Positions 23,605-30,831 of a stretch of 64,000 nt of DNA are shown here, one piece after another (within the stretch, counting starts at the first letter, position 1; each line of letters opens with the position of its first letter). The notes beneath the pieces were generated by a model. The model worked only from the letters and a program-made list of their open reading frames with translations, ran no database searches and was not told where the DNA came from. Source of the DNA: an uncultured beta proteobacterium (lineage in GTDB: Bacteria; Pseudomonadota; Gammaproteobacteria; Burkholderiales; Burkholderiaceae_E). The stretch lies in contig CAIZNI010000051.1 in assembly GCA_903934295.1 (NCBI GenBank), positions 90,228-154,227 on the forward strand, in the 5' to 3' direction. The position numbers and the translations under genes were made by a program.

Positions 23605-23631
23605 TGTAGAGAGGAATGGGTATCGGGTCAA
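23603..23631 (-). promoter_or_regulatory. sigma70-like promoter of the dcw operon
   Basis: On the minus strand TTGACC (23626-23631) and TACAGT (23603-23608) are separated by exactly 17 bp. The -35 matches 5 of 6 consensus bases and the -10 matches 4 of 6. The start point would be near 23596, inside the MraZ-box array and about 70 nt before the mraZ ATG. Confidence 0.65.
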
Positions 23632-23893
23632 GTTGAGAGACCTGTTTTTTCAATCAGGACAATGACTTAAGGAATGCCGACGGACGGCGTGCCGGGGCGG
23701 CCACACGGTCGATTCGGGGGGCGATGGACGGAAAAATTCCACTGGATGAAACCAAACCGGCGCGCGCGGTGGGGCTGGGTGGGGAAACCGGTGCCGCCCG
23801 GCGCGAAAGGGGGCAAACAAGGGTCTCAGGCGGGTGCGTACCGGGGATGCCGGGCCCTGCGCGGCCAGCATGGCCGCTGGCCAAAAAAGAAGT
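23632..23893. other. non-coding gap between the dcw promoter and rnpB
   Basis: No convincing gene is found here. Short open frames on both strands lack family resemblance and ribosome sites. A 7-bp stem GGCCAGC/GCTGGCC (about 23863-23882) lies just past the 3' end of rnpB, but the T-run on the minus strand comes before the stem, not after it. The stretch is less GC-biased near 23640-23670, as expected for a promoter-proximal region. Confidence 0.5.
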
Positions 23894-24280
23894 GCGGAGC
23901 GGGTCTGTAGGCCGGATTCTGTCCGCCGGTTGCCCGGCGCGACGGTCATTCCTCTGGGCGGCCGGTTACCCGACCGCTCTAGCCACCAACCCGCACGCTC
24001 GGGCGGACCGCCCTGCCCGGCTGAAAGCCGGATCGCGTGCCTATTCGGTGTTGCTCCGGGTGGGGTTTGGCGTGCCACCGGTGTCGCCACCGGCGCGGTG
24101 AGCTCTTACCTCACCATTTCACCCTTGCCAGCCCTGACGGACTTCGGCGGTATCTTTCTGTTCCACTTTCCGTCGCCTTCAGCCTTTCGGCCTATGACGC
24201 CTGGCCGTTAGCCAGCACCCTGTCCTGTGGAGTCCGGACCTTCCTCCAGGTTGCCCCAGCGACCGTCCGACCCGCTCCGC
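23894..24280 (-). ncRNA. rnpB: RNase P RNA (bacterial type A)
   Basis: This is the catalytic RNA of RNase P, which matures tRNA 5' ends. The minus strand has the conserved 5' region GGAGGAAGGTCCGGACTCC (near 24234-24252) and the downstream element CAGGGTGCTGGCTAACG. The 3' region ACAGAATCCGGCCTACAG lies near 23906-23923. The termini pair as P1: GCGGAGCGGGTC (24269-24280) with GACCCGCTCCGC (23894-23905). The length of about 387 nt is normal. In helix P4 the usual GAGGAAAGUC reads GAGGAAGGUC, and the partner CCGGCUU reads CCGGCCU, so an A-U pair has become G-C by covariation. Confidence 0.95.
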
Positions 24281-24287
24281 GAGGCGG

Positions 24288-24293
24288 ATTGTA
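24288..24293 (-). promoter_or_regulatory. -10 element of the rnpB promoter
   Basis: TACAAT on the minus strand, 7 nt before the start of helix P1, fits a sigma70 -10 (5 of 6 consensus bases) with transcription starting at about 24280. No clear -35 is seen at the right distance; the upstream DNA is a GC hairpin. Confidence 0.6.
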
Positions 24294-24299
24294 CGCGCC

Positions 24300-24332
24300 G
24301 CCCGGGATCACGCCGGCGCCGGGATCCCGGGC
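24300..24332 (-). terminator. GC-rich hairpin between denD and rnpB
   Basis: A perfect 10-bp inverted repeat, GCCCGGGATC / GATCCCGGGC (24300-24309 and 24323-24332), has a 13-nt GC loop. It lies 25 nt past the denD stop and just upstream of the rnpB -10. There is no T-run, so it may be a Rho-assisted terminator or block for denD transcripts. Confidence 0.5.
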
Positions 24333-24356
24333 AGGCGGCTGAGCGGGGCTGGCGCC

Positions 24357-25340
24357 TCAGGCCGGCGGGCGGATCGCCGCCGGATTGTCCTCGACATAGG
24401 CCTGCACGATGTCATCGAAGCTGGCATCGGCGGTGAAACCCATCGCGAGCGCCCGGCGGGTCTCGAAGCGCGCCGCCCAGGTGCGAACCAGCGCGATCAC
24501 CCGGGGATCGGGCTCCTGGCGCACCAGCGCGGTGGCCGCCGCCCCACCGACCCGGCGCAAGGCCGCCAGCTCTTCGTTCATCGAGGCGACCAGACCGGGC
24601 AGGTTCACGCAGCGGTGCCAGCCCCAGGCGGTTTCCGGCAGTTCGATGGCGCGCAGGAACATGCGCACCACCGCGCGCGGCGACGCGACCCACATCTCGG
24701 TGGCCGGATCGACCGGCAGCACCGCCGGCAGACCCGCGAGCGGCTCGCGGATGATGCCGGAGGCGAATCCCGAGGCCGCGCCGTTCGGCGTTCCGGGTCG
24801 CACCACCACCGTGGGCACCCGCACCGCGCGGCCGTCGATGAAGCCCTTGCGGTGATAGTCCTGCACCAGCAGCTCACCGATCAGTTTCTGGATTCCGTAG
24901 GAGCCCTGCGGCGTGGGCGTGGTCTCGTCGGTGACCACCGGCGGCAGGTCGCCGCCAAAGACCGCGATCGAGCTCGAGAACAGCAGCCGCGGCCGATGCC
25001 CGGCGAGCCGGCAGGCCTCGAGCAAGTGCCGCGTGCCGTCGAGATTGACCCGCATGCCAAGCTCGAAATCGGCTTCGGCGGTGCCGCTGACCACTGCCGC
25101 CAGGTGCACGATCGCCTGGATACCGGGCCCGACCAGTGCCGAGGTGGTCGCCGGATCGGCAATGCTGCCCGCGACATTGCGCACCCGCGAATCGACGATC
25201 GCGCCTTCGACCTGATCGAAGCAGACGATCTGCCCGATCGGCTGGGCGCCGGCGCCGGCATCGAGGCTGCCGCGATCGAGCAGCGCGCGGATGAGCTGCT
25301 GGCCGAGAAATCCGGCACCGCCGGTGATCAGGATGTTCAT
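24357..25340 (-). CDS. denD: D-erythronate dehydrogenase
   Basis: This is an NAD-dependent short-chain (epimerase-type) dehydrogenase. By sequence resemblance it matches DenD, which oxidises D-erythronate for entry to the four-carbon acid pathway. The 327-residue protein has the Rossmann motif MNILITGGAGFLGQ at the N terminus and LFSSSIAVFGG. The catalytic YxxxK is in GSYGIQKLIGELLV, and RPGTPNGAASGFASGIIREP is a DenD-like segment. The ATG at 25338-25340 follows a GGAGAC ribosome site; the longer frame upstream is rejected. The usual partner genes (otnC, otnI, kinase) are not adjacent, so the substrate is inferred. Confidence 0.8.
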   Translation of the reverse strand: MNILITGGAGFLGQQLIRALLDRGSLDAGAGAQPIGQIVCFDQVEGAIVDSRVRNVAGSIADPATTSALVGPGIQAIVHLAAVVSGTAEADFELGMRVNLDGTRHLLEACRLAGHRPRLLFSSSIAVFGGDLPPVVTDETTPTPQGSYGIQKLIGELLVQDYHRKGFIDGRAVRVPTVVVRPGTPNGAASGFASGIIREPLAGLPAVLPVDPATEMWVASPRAVVRMFLRAIELPETAWGWHRCVNLPGLVASMNEELAALRRVGGAAATALVRQEPDPRVIALVRTWAARFETRRALAMGFTADASFDDIVQAYVEDNPAAIRPPA

Positions 25341-25404
25341 TCGTGTCTCCAGGGGAAAAAGGATGGCGTCGGGGATCTGTTTGGGGGCTTCGGTTCGCTG
25401 CGGA

Positions 25405-26253
25405 TCATCGGCGCAGCGCAGGAGGGCGCACGACAGCGGCGGACGACCGTCGCCCCGGCCGCGGCCGGAACACCGTCGGGTCATCATAGAACCCCGGTTC
25501 GGCGCTGGCCGGCCACCAGCCCGGCACCCCGAGCACCGGCAGGGGCAGGAAGGCGTCGCGATGCAGGGTCGACTCCGCCAGCGCGGCAGCCACCGCGGCG
25601 TCGAGGCGGTCGAACAGAGCATCGGCCGGCTCGCCGGCGACGGGCAGCGCCGCCACCAGCGGCGCGTCGCCGATCACCCAGGCGTGGGCGCAGATCGACT
25701 TGTAGGGCGCGCGCAGCTTGTCGAGCAGCGCATGACCGAAGAGCACCGGGCGCCAGGGGGCGCTGCCCGGCGGTCCGCTGCCGAACAGTCCCGGCCAGTC
25801 GTGGCGCTGCCAGGCGGCCAGTCGCGGACCGGGGGCGAGCACCACCAGCGCGGCATTCTCGTCGAACAGGGTGGCCGCATCGCGCAGGCCGCCGCGCCGG
25901 CCGGCCACACCGTCGCGCGCCAGGGCTTGCGCCTGCAGGGCATTGAGGCGGGCCTTGATCAGGGGAAAGCGCAGCCAGACGAGGGCGTTGAAGAAGTCGT
26001 GCCAGGCGCCCTCGCCGGTGCGGGTCGGCACCTGGCCGGTCTCGAAGATGTGCCGTTCGTAAGGCAGATCGAGGGGGGTGGCCTCGATGAAGCGCAGCGG
26101 GCAGCCCTGCGAGTTGGTCAGCCGGCGCGCCCCGGCCAGCGCATTGAGGCCCTGCAGGCAGACCGCCCAGTGACCGGCGGCGGCTGGCTCGGCGAGTCCG
26201 GCGACCAGCGGCGCGAAGGGCGCCAGCCAGGGTGCCCCGAACGGCGCGATCAT
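25405..26253 (-). CDS. DUF3025 domain protein
   Basis: This 282-residue protein belongs to DUF3025, which has no known function. The family hallmark WHDFFNALVWLRFPLIKARL is near residue 85. Other recognisable stretches are LRFIEATPLDLPYERHIFETG and PVLFGHALLDKLRAPYKSI. The ATG at 26251-26253 is chosen because GGGGAGG lies 6-8 nt upstream; a TTG five codons earlier sits inside that ribosome site. No signal peptide or membrane helix is evident. It lies between pyrC and denD on the same strand. Confidence 0.85.
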   Translation of the reverse strand: MIAPFGAPWLAPFAPLVAGLAEPAAAGHWAVCLQGLNALAGARRLTNSQGCPLRFIEATPLDLPYERHIFETGQVPTRTGEGAWHDFFNALVWLRFPLIKARLNALQAQALARDGVAGRRGGLRDAATLFDENAALVVLAPGPRLAAWQRHDWPGLFGSGPPGSAPWRPVLFGHALLDKLRAPYKSICAHAWVIGDAPLVAALPVAGEPADALFDRLDAAVAAALAESTLHRDAFLPLPVLGVPGWWPASAEPGFYDDPTVFRPRPGRRSSAAVVRPPALRR

Positions 26254-26513
26254 GAATGGCCTCCCCAAAGCCGGTCGGGGTGACCGGCGGACCCCGCATT
26301 GTAGGGCCGCCTTGTGCTCAGAGGACCGTCAGGACCGCCGCGAGAACGCGGATCTCGCCGGCGCCCAGGCCGATCCGGAAGCGTCGGTCATCGAACCCGG
26401 ACGCCCCAGAGATCGCGAACTGCCGGGCGCCCAAGAGCCGCTCGCCGCGGGCGATGGCGCGGCGTTCCTGGATCGCCGGCCGCGGTCGACTGATGCCGAC
26501 CGACGCCAGATCG
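26254..26513. other. gap between pyrC and DUF3025 with coding-like minus frame
   Basis: No gene with a start codon is found. One minus-strand frame ending with TGA at 26318-26320 is open for 65 codons back to pyrC. It has G or C in the third position of 57 of 65 codons and reads LLGARQFAISGASGFDDR and onwards, but it contains no start codon of its own. It may be a gene remnant. Confidence 0.4.
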
Positions 26514-27581
26514 TCAATCGCGCAGCCGCCACTCCAGGGTTTCGCCGCCCGCCAGCGGAACGATCGAGTCGCCGGCGAACGGCAGCGACTCGGGGATGGC
26601 CCACGGCTCGCGCACCAGCGTGACCGTTCCCTGGTTCGGCGGCAGGCCGTAGAAAGCGGGCCCGAACTCACTGGCGAAACCGGCCAGTCGATCGAGGGCG
26701 TCCGCCTGCTCGAAGGCGGTGGCATACAACTCCAGGGCATGCGGCGCGGTGTAGCAGCCGGCGCAGCCGCAGGCGATCTCCTTCAGGTGGCGCGCGTGCG
26801 GTGCGCTGTCGGTGCCCAGGAAGAAGCGCGGACTGCCGCTGGTCGCCGCCTGCAGCAGCGCCTGGCGATGGGTTTCGCGCTTGAGCACCGGCAGGCAGTA
26901 CCAGTGCGGACGCACGCCGCCCAGAAACAGCGCATTGCGGTTGTAGAGCAGGTGATGCGCGGTGATGGTGGCGGCGGTCGGCCCCGGGGCCTGGGCGACA
27001 TACTGCGCGGCATCCTGGGTGGTGATGTGCTCGAACACCACCTTGAGCGCGGGAAAGTCGCGGCGCAGCGGCTCCATCACCCGATCGATGAAGACCTTCT
27101 CGCGGTCGAACAGGTCGATCGCCGGATCGGTGACCTCGCCGTGGACCAGCAGCGGCAGGCCGCAGTCCTGCATCGCCTGCAGCGCCGGATAGGTGCGGGC
27201 GATGTCGGTGACACCTGCGTCCGAATGGGTGGTGGCGCCGGCCGGATAGAGCTTCACGCCGTGCACCTGCCCGCTGGCGCTCGCCTCGCGGATGTCCTGC
27301 GCGGTGGTCCGGTCGGTGAGATAGAGCGTCATCAGCGGCTCGAAGGCGGCGCCGGTGTCGTCGAGCTCGCCGGCGGCGCGCGCGGCGGCGAGCGCCGCGA
27401 GAATGCGCTCGCGATAGGCCAGCGCCGCGGCCAGCGTGGTGACTGGCGGTCGGATGTTGGGCATGACGATGGCGCGGGCGAACTGCCGGGCGGTGGCGGC
27501 GATCACCGATCGCAGCGCATCGCCGTCGCGCAGGTGGAGGTGCCAGTCATCGGGACGGCGCAGGGTGATCTGTCGGGTCAT
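26514..27581 (-). CDS. pyrC: dihydroorotase (class II, PyrC type)
   Basis: PyrC converts carbamoyl aspartate to dihydroorotate in pyrimidine synthesis. The 355-residue protein has the metal motif DDWHLHLRDG (residues 11-20), YPAGATTHSDAGVTDI, the second histidine region FEHITTQDAAQYV, ITAHHLLYNRNALFLGG and FLGTDSAPHARHLKE. These are all signatures of the E. coli-type dimeric enzyme. Length is typical. It stands 22 nt upstream of the DNA for TtuD's C terminus and is read in the same direction as its neighbours. Confidence 0.97.
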   Translation of the reverse strand: MTRQITLRRPDDWHLHLRDGDALRSVIAATARQFARAIVMPNIRPPVTTLAAALAYRERILAALAAARAAGELDDTGAAFEPLMTLYLTDRTTAQDIREASASGQVHGVKLYPAGATTHSDAGVTDIARTYPALQAMQDCGLPLLVHGEVTDPAIDLFDREKVFIDRVMEPLRRDFPALKVVFEHITTQDAAQYVAQAPGPTAATITAHHLLYNRNALFLGGVRPHWYCLPVLKRETHRQALLQAATSGSPRFFLGTDSAPHARHLKEIACGCAGCYTAPHALELYATAFEQADALDRLAGFASEFGPAFYGLPPNQGTVTLVREPWAIPESLPFAGDSIVPLAGGETLEWRLRD

Positions 27582-27603
27582 GCCCGAATTCTACGAGAAT
27601 CGC

Positions 27604-28899
27604 TCAGCCGGGCAGCAGCAGGATCGCCCGGAAGTCGTTCACGTTGGTGCGGGTGGGTCCGGTCACCACCAAGTCGCCCAGCGCCGAGAAGAAGCCATAA
27701 CCATCGTTGTCGTCGAGGCGGCGGCGCGCATCCAGCCCGGCGGTCTGCGCCCGCGCGAGCGTGTCGGGCGTGAGCAGCGCGCCGGCATTGTCCTCGATGC
27801 CATCAATGCCATCGGTGTCGGCCGCCAGCGCCCAGGCGCCCGGCACGCCGGTCAGCTCGCGGGCCAGCGCCAGCAGGAATTCGCTGCAGCGCCCGCCTCG
27901 GCCCTGGCCGCGAACGGTGACGGTGCACTCGCCGCCCGAGAGCAGGACCACCGGCCGGGCGAATGGCGAATCATGGCCGGCGATCTCGCGCGCGATGGCG
28001 CCCAGCACCTGGGCGACATCGCGGGCCTCGCCGGTGATGGTGTCGCCCAGCACCACCGGGCGCACCCCGGCCGCCTCGAAGACCCGCGCCGCCGCCAACA
28101 GCGAGCCGCGGGCGGTGGCGACCAGTCGGTGCTCGACGCGGGCGAACAGGGGATCGCCCGGCTTGGGGGTCTCGGCGATCTCGCCGCGCAGCCCGCGCCG
28201 CAGGTGCGCGAGCACACCCGCCGGCGCGTCGACTCCCCAGCGGCCCAGCACGTCGAGCGCGTCGGCGAAGGTGCTGGGGTCGGGCGCGCAGGGCCCCGAG
28301 GCGATCGCCGAGAGGTCGTCGCCCGCCACATCGGAGACGACCAGCGCCAGCACCCGCGCCCGGGTGGCCTGGGCCAGGCGCCCGCCCTGGATGCGCGAGA
28401 GGTGCTTGCGCACGATGTTCATTTCCTGGATCGGCGCGCCGCTGGCGAGCAGCGCGCGCGTCACCGCCCGCAGCTCGGCCATCGGCACCCCGGCCACCGG
28501 CAGGCTGAGCAGACTGGAACCGCCGCCCGAGACCAGGCACAGCAGCAGATCCTCGGGATCGAGCCCCGCGGCGAGTTCGGCAATGCGCTGCGCGCCGCGC
28601 TCGCCAGCCTCGTCAGGCACCGGGTGGCCGGCCTCGAGCACCTCGATGCGCCGGCACGGCAGACCGTGCGCATAGCGGGTGACGACCAGACCCGACAGGT
28701 GAGCGGCGGCCGGCCAGTGCTGCTCGACGGCCATCGCCATGCTGGCGGCCGCCTTGCCGGCTCCGACCGCGAGCGTGCGTCGCCCCCGCAACGACTCGGC
28801 CGGCGGCAGGTGCGCCGCGAGAACCTGCAGGGGATCGGCGGCCGCGACCGCCGCCGCGAAGGCCTGCCGCAGCAACTCGCGCGCCGGCACGTCGCTCAC
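27604..28899 (-). CDS. ttuD: glycerate 2-kinase / TtuD-like (MOFRL family)
   Basis: This DUF4147/MOFRL-family enzyme is annotated as hydroxypyruvate reductase (TtuD) or glycerate 2-kinase; the family chemistry shown biochemically is phosphorylation of D-glycerate at carbon 2. The product of 431 residues has LAVGAGKAAASMAMAVEQHW, LVSGGGSSLLSLP, VSDVAGDDLSAIASGP and the MOFRL segment VLLSGGECTVTVRGQGRGG. GTG at 28897-28899 is the chosen start; GTG at 28903-28905 is an alternative and neither has a clear ribosome site. It follows ttuC by 55 nt, the order known from tartrate-use operons. Confidence 0.85.
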   Translation of the reverse strand: MSDVPARELLRQAFAAAVAAADPLQVLAAHLPPAESLRGRRTLAVGAGKAAASMAMAVEQHWPAAAHLSGLVVTRYAHGLPCRRIEVLEAGHPVPDEAGERGAQRIAELAAGLDPEDLLLCLVSGGGSSLLSLPVAGVPMAELRAVTRALLASGAPIQEMNIVRKHLSRIQGGRLAQATRARVLALVVSDVAGDDLSAIASGPCAPDPSTFADALDVLGRWGVDAPAGVLAHLRRGLRGEIAETPKPGDPLFARVEHRLVATARGSLLAAARVFEAAGVRPVVLGDTITGEARDVAQVLGAIAREIAGHDSPFARPVVLLSGGECTVTVRGQGRGGRCSEFLLALARELTGVPGAWALAADTDGIDGIEDNAGALLTPDTLARAQTAGLDARRRLDDNDGYGFFSALGDLVVTGPTRTNVNDFRAILLLPG

Positions 28900-28954
28900 C
28901 GCCACGCCCGAGGCGCCGACCGGGCGGACGCAGAAACCGCGCGCATCGCCCGTC

Positions 28955-30016
28955 TCAGAGCGCCTGCTCGACCGCGTCGCCAACGTCGCGAGTGGTGGCC
29001 TGGCCCCCCATGTCGGGCGTGCGCGGTCCGTGCTCGGTGACCCGTTCGATGGCCGCCAGGATGGCGTCGTGCGCGTCCTTGTGGCCCAGGTGATCAAGCA
29101 TCATCGCGCCGCACCAGATCTGCCCGATCGGGTTGGCCACGCCGAGCCCGGCGATGTCGGGCGCCGACCCGTGCACCGGCTCGAAGAGCGACGGAAACCG
29201 GCGCTCGGGGTTGATGTTGCCCGACGGGGCGATGCCGATCGTGCCGGTGCAGGCCGGGCCCAGGTCCGACAGGATGTCGCCGAACAGGTTCGAGGCCACC
29301 ACCACATCGAACCAGTGCGGGTTGCGCACGAAGTGCGCGGTCAGGATGTCGATGTGGAACTTGTCCAGCCGGATGTCGGGGTAATGGGCGGCCATCTCGG
29401 CGACCCGCTCGTCCCAGTAGGGCATCGAGATGAAGATGCCGTTGGACTTGGTGGCCGAGGTCAGGTGCTTGCGCGGCCGCTTGCCGGCCAGCTCGAAGGC
29501 ATAGCGCAGCACCCGGTCGACACCGGTGCGGGTGAACACCGACTCCTGGAGCACGAACTCGCGATCGGTGCCCGGGAACATCTTGCCGCCCACCGACGAG
29601 TATTCGCCCTCGGTGTTCTCGCGCACCACGTAGAAGTCGATGTCGCCCGGCTTGCGGTTGGCGAGCGGGCTGGGCACGCCCGGCATCAGACGCACCGGCC
29701 GCAGGTTGATGTACTGGTCGAACTCGCGCCGAAACAGCAGCAGCGAGCCCCACAGCGACAGGTGATCGGGCACGGTGTCGGGCCAGCCGACCGCGCCGAA
29801 ATAGATGGCATCGTGACCGCCGATGCGGGCCTTCCAGTCGGCCGGCATCATTTCGCCGTGGCGCGCGTAATAGTCGCAGCTGGCGAAGTCGAACTCGTCG
29901 AACGCCAGCGACAGACCGAAGCGGCGTGCCGCCGCCTTGAGGACACGCACGCCCTCGGGCATCACTTCCTTGCCGATGCCGTCGCCGGCGATCACCGCGA
30001 TCCGGTGGGTGGACAT
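28955..30016 (-). CDS. ttuC: tartrate dehydrogenase/decarboxylase
   Basis: This NAD- and metal-dependent beta-decarboxylating dehydrogenase is of the isopropylmalate/isocitrate type, acting on tartrate and D-malate in the TtuC subgroup. The 353-residue protein starts MSTHRIAVIAGDGIGKEVMP. It has RPVRLMPGVPSPLANRKPGD, VVRENTEGEYSSVGGKMF and the metal-binding VVASNLFGDILSDLGPA. The C-terminal segment FEPVHGSAPDIAGLGVANP completes the family pattern. Together with ttuD it makes a short path from tartrate to phosphoglycerate. Confidence 0.9.
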   Translation of the reverse strand: MSTHRIAVIAGDGIGKEVMPEGVRVLKAAARRFGLSLAFDEFDFASCDYYARHGEMMPADWKARIGGHDAIYFGAVGWPDTVPDHLSLWGSLLLFRREFDQYINLRPVRLMPGVPSPLANRKPGDIDFYVVRENTEGEYSSVGGKMFPGTDREFVLQESVFTRTGVDRVLRYAFELAGKRPRKHLTSATKSNGIFISMPYWDERVAEMAAHYPDIRLDKFHIDILTAHFVRNPHWFDVVVASNLFGDILSDLGPACTGTIGIAPSGNINPERRFPSLFEPVHGSAPDIAGLGVANPIGQIWCGAMMLDHLGHKDAHDAILAAIERVTEHGPRTPDMGGQATTRDVGDAVEQAL

Positions 30017-30061
30017 GGACTCTCCGAAAGATTGATCCGGGATCATCGGTCCCGGTAAAGA

Positions 30062-30088
30062 AGTGTAACGCCGTCTGGCAGGGGTCAA
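30062..30088 (-). promoter_or_regulatory. possible ttuC promoter
   Basis: TTGACC (30083-30088) and TACACT (30062-30067) on the minus strand are 15 bp apart, about 46 nt before the ttuC ATG. The hexamers are good but the spacer is shorter than ideal. Confidence 0.35.
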
Positions 30089-30161
30089 CGCGCGCCACTA
30101 TGCTGCGTTCATGACAGGCTGGCGGTCGTCACACCGCCCCTCGTCCGAAGGAATCCGCCAG

Positions 30162-30746
30162 ATGCCCCGCCGAATCGCTCTCGCCCTGGTAGCCGCGGCT
30201 GCGCTGTGCCTGTCCGGCTGCGCGACCTACTACAGCACCCCCGTGCGCACCGTGGTGCGTCAGGCGCCTGCGCCGGTCAGCGGCGTGTCGGTGGGCGAGC
30301 TGCTGAAGATGCTGCAGGGTGGCCGGCCGCAGGCCGACATCATCGCCGACCTGCGCGCCCGCGGCCTGCGGGTGGCCCCCGCCCCGGCCGACCTCGATGT
30401 CCTCGCCGCGGCGGGCGCCGGGCCGGAACTGCTGCAGGCCCTGCAGACCACCGGCGCGCAGGCCGGCGCCCAGGTGGCCAACGGTGGCGTGGCGCAGGGT
30501 CCGATCGTCTATGACCCGGTGATCATCCAGCAGGAGGTCTACCCGTGGGCTCCGCTGAGTCTCGGTTTCGGTCTGGGCCTGGGGCTGGGCTACTACCAGG
30601 GCCCCGGACCCTGGTGGGGTTACCCGCATCGGCCTGGATTCGTGCCCTACCGCCCCTACGGCTGGACCCATCCGCCGCGCCCCATTTACACCCCCTTCCA
30701 TCGGCCGCATCCGCACGGCGGATTCGTACCGCGGTCGCGGCGCTGA
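30162..30746 (+). CDS. putative lipoprotein with glycine/proline/tyrosine-rich tail
   Basis: This 194-residue protein starts MPRRIALALVAAAALCLSGC. The lipobox LSGC predicts cleavage and lipidation at Cys20, so it is probably exported and anchored in the outer membrane. The middle (GVSVGELLKMLQGGRPQADI onward) looks like a small helical domain often seen in such lipoproteins. The tail is low-complexity: LGFGLGLGLGYYQGPGPWWG, then Pro/His/Arg-rich. The start is set by the signal peptide rather than by the ATG at 30111. Function unknown. The stop codon lies in the first unit of a tandem repeat. Confidence 0.75.
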   Translation: MPRRIALALVAAAALCLSGCATYYSTPVRTVVRQAPAPVSGVSVGELLKMLQGGRPQADIIADLRARGLRVAPAPADLDVLAAAGAGPELLQALQTTGAQAGAQVANGGVAQGPIVYDPVIIQQEVYPWAPLSLGFGLGLGLGYYQGPGPWWGYPHRPGFVPYRPYGWTHPPRPIYTPFHRPHPHGGFVPRSRR

Positions 30747-30820
30747 GCCGCGTTGAGCCGCACTGAGCCGCACTGAGCCGCACTGAGCCGCACTGAGCCG
30801 CACTGAGCCGCACTGAGCCG
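30741..30820. repeat. 10-bp tandem repeat, eight units
   Basis: The unit CACTGAGCCG occurs six times without error (30761-30820), preceded by two variant units (30741-30760). It starts at the stop codon of the lipoprotein gene and runs almost to the 3' end of the convergent ABC transporter gene. Because 10 is not a multiple of 3, TGA appears in all three plus-strand frames. Confidence 0.95.
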
Positions 30821-30831
30821 CCAGGGCGGCC

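Noticed and set aside
23863..23893. intrinsic terminator of rnpB
   Set aside because: A stem and a T-run are present, but on the transcript strand the T-run precedes the stem.
30741..30820. CRISPR array
   Set aside because: The 10-bp units have no spacers and there are no cas genes.
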